Position numbers and translations under genes: made by a program. A stretch of DNA of 64,000 nt, taken from Macquaria australasica. Lineage: Eukaryota > Chordata > Actinopteri > Centrarchiformes > Percichthyidae. Position 1 is the stretch's first letter. The number at the start of each line of letters is the position of its first letter. Of the stretch, positions 44,264 through 64,000 are shown piece by piece. The stretch covers positions 983,001-1,047,000 of the forward strand of contig SEMN01000070.1 of the NCBI GenBank assembly GCA_005408345.1, given 5' to 3'. The notes beneath the pieces were generated by a model. The model did not search any database. It worked only from the letters and a program-made list of their open reading frames with translations, and was not told where the DNA came from.

Positions 44264-46419
44264 ACCCTTTATCTGTGTACACATATAAGCCCTAACATTT
44301 GTCACTGATTTTATATTTTAAATTTAAAAAGGATACCATTAAATCATTTATCATGTTTGGGGTGAGGATGAAAAAAAGTTCTATAGCTTCTTGAGGGTGT
44401 GATGTCTTGTCTGTTTATGTAAAACCAGAGGGCAGCTTCTGCTACGAGAACGAAATAATCTGAATGTAAATGCTAGTAGGCTGACTCGCTGTAAAATTAT
44501 AACTGTATTGTGCGTATTGGCTATAAGGTGTAGGAGTCTCTGTACACTGTTAGACTGTTTGTAATCATTTTAGCAGTGTGTCAATTTGGTTTTCTAACGG
44601 CTGCTGTGATATTTAAGGAAAACTGGGGCATTTCATTTTGGATTTTTTGGTGGAGTATTTCCTTAATTTAAAACCTACTCACATTAAGGACACATAAAGA
44701 CATTATTTGATTGTAGCTCTAAATAGCATATTGTATGACAAAAACACTGGATGGTCAACAACAATTATTTAAGCATTAAATAAATTGTGTTTAACTCTGA
44801 AACTGTGTGATCTTTTTAGGCTTGAGAGTCTGTATATGCAGTGTCGAATAGAATTGTTTTCACTAGCTCATTGGCAAACTTTTACTTTACATTACATAAG
44901 GAATTATCTTTGTATTGGTTTTCATTAGATGCCCATGTAGTTCAAGTGTGGTGTTCTACTGGTGCGATGGCTCAGTATGCTGATGTCTATGCTGTGGACA
45001 TGAAAACTATGTAACTTTTTTTTTTTTGGGAAGGGGGGGTTAAAGGAAGTCAGGTAGGGTGCTGTACCACGTCCCCTTATACTATCCCCTTATATGTCAA
45101 TCAGGGGGTAGAGGATCCTTTGATATGGTTGAACTATCAATTTTGTTTGATATGTGTTTTCACCTGAGCAGATTTTTTGATGTACAATTCTTACTAACTG
45201 AGTGAAGCCATTGAAATGTAACTATTCTAGCACTTTGGTTATTCAAGGTCTTTTAGAGGCTATAGCAGCAATGATGCCACCACAAATGTTTCAGACGTCT
45301 TTAAAAAAAAATCTACCTAAAAATAAAAAAAAAATAAAAATGCATTGATTTCGCAATACAATTGTTTCTGTTCTCGTCTTTGTGTCCTTGAGCATCTTTT
45401 ATTATGCAAGTAATGTAATGGCAGCGGGGTTGTTATATCATGAGACACACTGCCCTTCAACTCGAGTAATGTGCGTCTTCCCCACCAAAGTGTCCTTGAG
45501 CAAAATTCTCCAGGGCTGCTTGTTTATATGCTTGGACCGCCTTGTGGGGCCAGGCAACAAGAGTTCCCCATGAGGATATTGTTGATTTCTGTTGAAGTAA
45601 TTAATGAACTGCTTTTATACAGCACTTTTATCCAAAGCACTTTACAATTTACCTCTCATTCACCCATTCACTCACACACTGATGGCAGCGAGCTGCCATG
45701 CGAGGTGCTGGCCTGACCATCGGGAGCAATTTGGGGTTCAGTATCTTGCCCAAGGACACTTCGACATGTGGACAGGAGGAGCCGGGGATTCAACCACCAA
45801 CGCTAATTAGTGGACAACCCGCTTTACCTCCTGAGCCACAGCTGTCCCATGATGAATGATAAAAATTGAATAATTATTTCAAAGCAGTCCCACCAAGTCT
45901 TGCCTCTCATATGTATGATTTATTAACATTACCCACTAAGTGGATATTTTATGCAGATGATGATGAAACTAATTTGTAGTTACTAATAAAATATTAATAC
46001 TAGTGGTACTGTCCAATTGATTATGGTAGTTTGTTCTTAGAGGTGGAAAACAACAGAAATGTTCTGCCACCTACTTATTTATATATAGCAAATCTTCCCA
46101 CATCATCCTTATGTGGCCTGGGAGTCATGGCAAGACTATCCCTCTTCTGGGCCCCAGGTCAAACATGATCTGTGGGCCTCCATTAAGCCCCTGGTTGTGG
46201 TAATTTGATTAATCATAAATGTATTTAGGAATATCCAGCATGCAATTTTTGCCACTGTGCCCCTCAAAAAGACAGGTAAAGATAGTCACACCTGAGTGCC
46301 CTCAGCATTCAGCTCAGAATGTGCTTTAGGGTCTGGGGTCCCGAATCAGTTGCCAGCTTTGCTCGGTTGGAAATCCAGTCGTGGATAGAGTCGGTAAAGA
46401 TGTATTCAAAGGCTCCAGT
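44264..46419. other. ank3-ccdc6 intergenic region
   Basis: AT-rich sequence with a second AATAAA at 44779-44784, short A and T runs, and one dispersed repeat at 45600-45850. No gene is supported. Confidence 0.6.
45600..45850. repeat. teleost dispersed repeat
   Basis: This stretch contains CACTTTACAATTTACC, CACTGATGGCAGCGAGCTGC, GGAGCAATTTGGGGTTCAGT, CTTGCCCAAGGACACTTCGA and CCTCCTGAGCCACAGC, a widespread dispersed repeat in fish genomes. A weaker piece of the same kind is near 45480-45510. It is intergenic between ank3 and ccdc6 and encodes nothing. Confidence 0.75.
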
Positions 46420-46576
46420 TTCGCGTGTCAGGGTGCACTGGGCGGTACTGGAGACGTCCTGACGGTGGCGCTATGCCGACAAGCGTGAGCAAGGTCACAC
46501 GGCACCGTCCTGCTGTCTGCGCTCCCCACTTCTCAAGCGCTGCAGCCGCCGTCATCCTCCACACCGTCGCACAGCC
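46420..46576 (+). promoter_or_regulatory. ccdc6 CpG-rich promoter and 5' UTR
   Basis: GC- and CpG-rich sequence leads up to the ATG at 46577 and continues through exon 1 to about 46830, in contrast to the AT-rich intergenic region. This is typical of a CpG-island promoter. An out-of-frame upstream ATG at 46473 overlaps the main start. The transcription start site is not visible. Confidence 0.6.
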
Positions 46577-58567
<11,991 letters not shown>

Positions 58568-59918
58568 CGCAGCACACAGTTTCTGTCTTTGCGCGTGAGC
58601 GCGCCCACTGAATGCCACGACGCTACCGCAACAGCAGCTTCCATCATTTCCAGCTCTGGAAGTCAAGTTTCTTACTCTTAACCAACTCCACAAAAGAAGC
58701 AGCTTCAAAAGTTTTAGAGGGGAAAGAAACAAGATGGCGGTTGACCCTCAATGAAGCTAGCCGCCTGCCAAATACACATGTGGCGTCACTTTACTCTTAA
58801 AAGGAATGGATAGACTGAAAAAATAATCGCTTCTGGGATTTGTAGGCCAATTATCTGTTCCACCTTCTGTCTTGTACATGTTGTGTTTTTTTTTCTTTGC
58901 TTGGGACTTTAGCTGGTTGGAATTGTTGTTGTGGCGCTTCTAAGATAGCACAAACAGCACATACAGTACGTTTCATGGTGGTGTTTTCTGGTAGGTTGGA
59001 TGTTTGGATAAATGGATGGATGTATGGCTAGAGAAATGGATAAATTGATAGATGGATGTGGTCGATTCTTTTCATGCCTATAATATGACACACGATTGCA
59101 GTAATGTTGTCCGCTCCCACTCACCCCACCCCCTTTTTCTCTGAAGCAGTGTCTTCACCCCGACACCAAGCTTAACACAGCTTTGATTAGGGTCAACAAG
59201 AGGTGTCATAGAAGACTGCTATGAGTTCATTATAGGGTATTGATCAAACAGAGCTCGTGCCACTGTTATTTTAGTTTCTGAAAGCATTCAAGGCTCTGCT
59301 GCTCTTCAGTTAAAATTGAAAGGAAAAAAAAGCATCAAGGAGGATGGACACTGGTACATAAACCACAGATAAATGTCGCCTTTTGAGGTGTTTAAAAATG
59401 TAGTCCGAGGTGTTAAAACTTAGTCATGTACTCAGTCTCTTCTCTGCTCTTTTCTCTCTCTCTCTCTGGTGTATTTCTGAAAGCTTCTATCATCCTTGTG
59501 GATATTCCTCATCAGAAAAAGGAAAAAAAACACAATGCTCTTTACACTAAATATACATACTGCTAAAACATTCTAAATGAATGGTACTGTTGAACTAAAT
59601 TTCTATGTATGATTAAAGCTCTTGAGATGACAACTTCTGTTTTTAATTGTCAGTTTTTATGGATAGCATTTGCTACTCATTTGTAATGTGAGAACTATGC
59701 GAGTTTAACATTGATAAGCAAGCTGTAGACTTCAGAACTGCAAATAATCAGTCTGTTCGATTATTTTTTTCCTGACAGATCCTAACAGCTGCACAGCTTC
59801 TGCATTGTATTGGTATTTTTGTGTATTTAGCTTCACTGGAATGTTTCCTTGTAGAAATCATGAGGTCCCACCAAACCCCTACAGTAGTTGTTGGAAAATG
59901 TTTGTGCCTTTAAATAAA
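58568..59918 (+). other. ccdc6 3' UTR (inferred)
   Basis: Non-coding, AT-rich sequence after the TAA, up to an AATAAA at 59913-59918 (TTTAAATAAATATG). An ATTAAA occurs near 59612 and another AATAAA at 60209-60214, so alternative ends are possible. Confidence 0.5.
59913..59918 (+). terminator. candidate ccdc6 polyadenylation signal
   Basis: Perfect AATAAA about 1.35 kb after the ccdc6 stop codon, correct strand. ATTAAA at about 59612 is a possible earlier signal. Confidence 0.45.
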
Positions 59919-62900
59919 TATGCACCATCAAAGCTCACACCCTATCTTGGAAGGCAGAAATCTTAATATTTCTTATGCAGGAATCCCTGTTCAATCCATT
60001 TAGTGATGTGCCTCTGCAACAGAGGCAACTGAAGAATTTAACCTCCAGCATAATGGGGAAACTGATGACTCTGGGTTCTCTACACTTCAACACTGGTACG
60101 ACTTCATGTTTTATTGTTGTCTTACTACCATGGGTCATGACCTTGAAATGTTTGACTGAAATAATAGATTGCCATTAAGTTTGCTAAAGATTGTCAAGGT
60201 CTTGTGAGAATAAATTATGTTTACTCAAGTGATCCCCTTTTCTTCTAGGGCCACAAGCAAGTCAAAGGGTTTTATTTAATTCAGTGAAACATCTCAACAT
60301 TCATGGTTCCCAGAAGATGCATCCCATTGATTTTGGTGTTTCCCTGACATTTGCTCTTATTTCCACCATGAGGTTGGCTTTTTTAAATTAAAAAATCTTG
60401 ACAACTGAATGATAGATTGCAGAGAAATTTGGTACCAACCTTTATGGTGCCCAGAGGATGAATTGTAAGACTTTGATCCCTTTATTGATCCCTGTAGGGA
60501 AATTCGTTTTTTGCATTTAATCCAGCACTGGGCCCGGGGACCAATTTGGTCAAGGGCATTGACAGGAGATTAACCTAACAGACATGTTTTTGATGGTGGA
60601 GGAAACCCACGCAAACATGGGGAGAACATGCAAACAACACACAGAAAGCCAGGACCTTCTTGTGAGGCGACAGTGCTAACCACTGAGCCACCGTGTTGCC
60701 CCAATCTATAGCACCATCATCAGGTAAACAATTCTGTTTTGTTAATGACCATATACTTGCAAATCCATGAGCCAGTACAAATTCCAGCTTCTCAATGTGG
60801 GAAAGTAATGTTGGTGCAGAGAAAGACAACAAATACAACAGTTTGGATAGAAACTGGTAACTTGGATTTTTCTGCTTGGAAGTAAGAAGCTTTTCAGTTT
60901 CTGTTGTAAACTACTTGCTGCATATTGGTAAGTTGTGTCTGTAAATATGTGGGTAGCAACATGTTTCATATTTGGATTCCATATTAATAACATCACAACA
61001 AGATTACTAAAATTGTATTTCCATGTCCTACTTCCAGGCCAGTGATGTTTGACCCCTCAAATCATCAGTTCAACTTCGACCACAGCAAGTTGACTTTACG
61101 GTCTCTTGCTAGAGCCGACTACTGGGAGTACATCTGCACCGCCACCATGCTTCATGTATTTCTTGTATAGTGATTTTCAGGATACTGAAACAAACATGAC
61201 AACATAAAAAAATGAAATTATGAATCACGGGATATGCTAAACAAAAACCTGCCTTTCACCCGTTGTCCTATGTTATGTGGCCTTGGTATGCTATAATTAT
61301 TTTTTTCAAATCAATTCAATATTTGTTGAGTTACTTCACTCTGGACCAAAGTGGTAGACTGATCAACCAACAGACAGACATTGACATACCTACAGTAGAG
61401 CCATGCCGCTAGTGTGGCTAAACACTGAAAGATGGTCATCCTCAGATGTTAATCTATTGTGATAAGTCTCTTACGCACAGCAGCACCAGTGACTCTTGAT
61501 TCCGTGCCAGTATCCAACATTCTTTGCCCAATCTACATGGTTTTAACCAGTTCTAACTGGCTAAAGACTGGAGGAGTGTTTTCCACAAATCAATCATATC
61601 AGAATCACTTAACACGGTAAACCTTAGTGGGTGCAATAACCTGTGATGGGAGGATTACAGGGCAAGGATGACAGCCTACATAATACATTTGGCTTCCTTT
61701 ATTCACACATACAGCCGGTTCAAACTCACCTGAATCAAAATATACACCCCATCATTTCAGTGACATGAGTATATCTTTGTCCAAAGACTTGCTGAGAGGT
61801 CTGATGCAACTAAAGTGTATCCTGTGTTTTTCTACCATGTTGCAGTGTACTTCTCTTGCTGCTGAAGCCAGCAACCTGAACTAATCCAAGCAGGAATCTG
61901 GACCGGAGGCTCAGGGTGGCCGTGCTGGGTGCTAACGTGGCCTTTGGCCTCTGCAGCTTTATGGAACTAGATAGCCGAACCAAGAGACATTTATCCAGAC
62001 TGCAGGGTGGCTCTGTATGTTTACACCTGCCAGCCCTCTTACGGAAAAGAACAGCAGGCTGCTGCTTCTCAGGTGTCACAAAAGTGCTAGAGAAAAAGAA
62101 ATGATACTTTGAAATGTCAGAATATCAGGTCAGCTTATGCAAAACTGCTGGGAAATGTATCTGTGTGTGCGTGTGTGTTTACTTATGGGCTGTGGATAAG
62201 TAATGTGAGCTCTGCATCTAGGGCAGAAGTAAGCGATAAACATGTCTTGATGGGACTATGTTCATAATACGAGGATTTGGCATATTTGCCCATTGAATTC
62301 TCATATTGACAATACATTTTGAGAGGGCACATTACACATACAGAAAGACCAAAAGCTTGTTCCAAGGCAAAGTAGTCTTACTTTGTTAGATTAGCAAGAG
62401 ATTATGTCCAGATATTTTGGAAGCCACATTATGAAGACAGAATACTGTTCATATTCTATACCTTCACAGTAGGGTCAACCCTCATAACAAGTGTCTATAC
62501 CAAATTTTAAACCACAGATCTATTTAGAATGTACTGCATATCTGACATTAATGAATGGGTGATTAATCCTTAATTGATGTTTCAGGGAGAGTGTATTTTT
62601 TAGGTGTTAACACCACTCGTTTATGGAGAAAAAACATCTATCACGCAATATCATGTGCTATTTCACCTAAGACATAAAAACATAACAGCCATAATGATTT
62701 AAATATATTTTATTGAAACTGAAAATGGCAAGAACAAAAAGATCTCATCTTGGAAGACCAGGTCAATGACCTCCTGGACAGTAAGTCTTGCTGCTAACCC
62801 CCCCAAACCCTCTTTTGATCTCTGTTGGTTACCTGGGAATTGATGGGTTTTAATTTCTTTATTTTGAGGTTATTTTGTAACATTGCAGGTGCAGATCTCG

Positions 62901-64000
62901 TGACACTGTCAAGGAACCCTATGACCTCTGTTCCTTATGTGCATCATCTATGATCATGCCTATGCCGTTTTACTCTTTTACTGTTTCGAGATTCCCCCAT
63001 GACACTTCAAATACCTGGGCAAATGTGGTGGGAAAGCAGGCAGTTCTTGTGACAGTGTCATGGTCCACCTTGAACTCACCTCTGTCCGATAAAAAATGTA
63101 CACAGACATGGCATGTACAGTTTCAGTTATAAGATTCCCTAAAACCACAGTTTTCCTTGATTTGACCCACTGGCGGATCTAACATCCATTTCATACGGGT
63201 CAAATTTGACCCAGAACAGCCTCAATGTGCAAAAATTTGTAGCATCTGTACAAAAGTATAACAATTTTAAATTGTCATTTTTGTGCATTTTGCATTCAAT
63301 TTAGGAAAAGTCATCAAATTTCAGGCTAAAACAATGGCATAACAGGTTATATTTGATCCGAACTGTATGTAAAGGTTAATCGTGCCTCCCTTGTTCTTTT
63401 TTCACTTAATTCACTTAATTCAGGCAGAAGGGAATTATAGATCCTAAGACCCTTTCTGGCAGCAGACCTCAGCTATGGGAAAAAAGAATCGAAGTTCCTG
63501 AAGAATGTAAGGTGCTTTCAGTGTGAAAACCAGTATCGCCTACGGTCGGCTCTCTTCATCCCTCCTTCATTCTTACTCTGCTCCCCGTCCTTTGATCTTT
63601 CACATCCACTTTTCTTTGAGTTCTTTTTTCCCCATCTCTGCTCCTCTCCTCTGCTTTTTTTCTACTGACTTGGTTCAACAGTGTTTGACCTGAGGTTATG
63701 AGAATGGGTGCAATCACAGGGTGATATAATTTTATGATTCAGCTACAGTGTAACCAAGAGCAACTCTTCTCTCTGCTCTCGCACCACAGTATGGATGCAT
63801 GCAATTACCAAACACAAAGCAGGAAAGAATATGTATCACTGACACATTGTGGGTCTGTGTTCAATTAAATGTTGAAAATGGGTCTGGTTCTTGTGTGTTT
63901 CTGTGAGTAGAAAGAGGATTTTTTTTAAGTTGGAGCCAAAAATACTCCACCAAGTTATCTAGATCTTATAAAAATAAATATGTAAAAATTTAGAAATGAA
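59919..64000. other. intergenic region downstream of ccdc6
   Basis: Apart from dispersed repeats at 60240-60715 nothing is recognisable. Open frames are short and lack good splice or start context. The next gene is beyond the window. Confidence 0.55.
60240..60715. repeat. teleost dispersed repeats, two types
   Basis: The first part (about 60270-60480: ACATTCATGGTTCCCAGAAG, TGGTGCCCAGAGGATGAATT) and the second (about 60480-60715: GGAGAACATGCAAAC, GTGCTAACCACTGAGCCACC) match dispersed repeats familiar from fish intergenic DNA. Neither shows an open frame of meaning. Confidence 0.65.

Noticed and set aside
61019..61170. Short frame after TTCCAG (VMFDPSNHQFNFDHSK...) resembling an exon
   Set aside because: It has no recognised homologue, no downstream donor in phase, and is isolated in repeat-containing intergenic DNA.

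Overview
This is a window from a vertebrate nuclear genome, almost certainly a ray-finned (teleost) fish. The genes are split by spliceosomal GT-AG introns, mostly 0.1-2 kb long. The introns carry CA/GT microsatellites, a Tc1/mariner transposon, non-LTR retrotransposon debris, MITE-like palindromes and dispersed repeats of the kinds common in teleosts. Proteins assembled across the exons match vertebrate ankyrin-G and CCDC6. No prokaryotic features, CRISPR array or RNA gene were seen. I cannot tell which teleost duplicate (a or b) of each gene this is.

Region 1, 67-44263, is the 3' two thirds of ank3 (ankyrin-G), + strand; its 5' exons lie upstream of the window. In order: exons for the last six ankyrin repeats (67-2248); the linker (3918-4258); a long intron with one strong and one possible internal first exon (6790 and 8304); the linker to the spectrin-binding module with a 12-nt microexon and two other cassettes (8898-15778); the ZU5 and UPA module (16716-21035); short linker exons; a single 7.2-kb giant exon (24567-31769) encoding the neuronal 480-kDa-type tail; the death domain (32728-35530), interrupted by an intronic Tc1 element; a 1.4-kb acidic tail exon (37563-38979); and alternative C-terminal exons (39188-41725). 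Joining 28 exons, without the optional 51-, 33-, 81-, 84- and 162-nt exons, gives 11,760 nt, exactly 3,920 codons including the stop, with every junction in phase.

Region 2, 44264-46576, is intergenic, with one dispersed repeat and a GC-rich promoter region at its right end. Region 3, 46577-59918, is the complete ccdc6 gene: nine coding exons, 459 aa, a coiled-coil protein with a proline-rich tail, same strand. The ank3-ccdc6 order and orientation match human chromosome 10q21. Region 4, 59919-64000, is intergenic sequence with dispersed repeats and no gene I can support.

Functionally, ankyrin-G ties membrane proteins to the spectrin skeleton and, in its giant form, organises the axon initial segment and nodes of Ranvier. 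The window holds the switch between the giant isoform and the 190-kDa isoform: both joins (23186 to 24567, and 23186 to 32728) are phase compatible. CCDC6 is a separate ubiquitous coiled-coil protein. No entirely new system was found. The most interesting signals are alternative-splicing features: the 12-nt microexon, internal promoter(s), a GC-AG intron, a candidate extra C-terminal exon next to an assembly gap, and SxIP microtubule-tip motifs in the giant exon.
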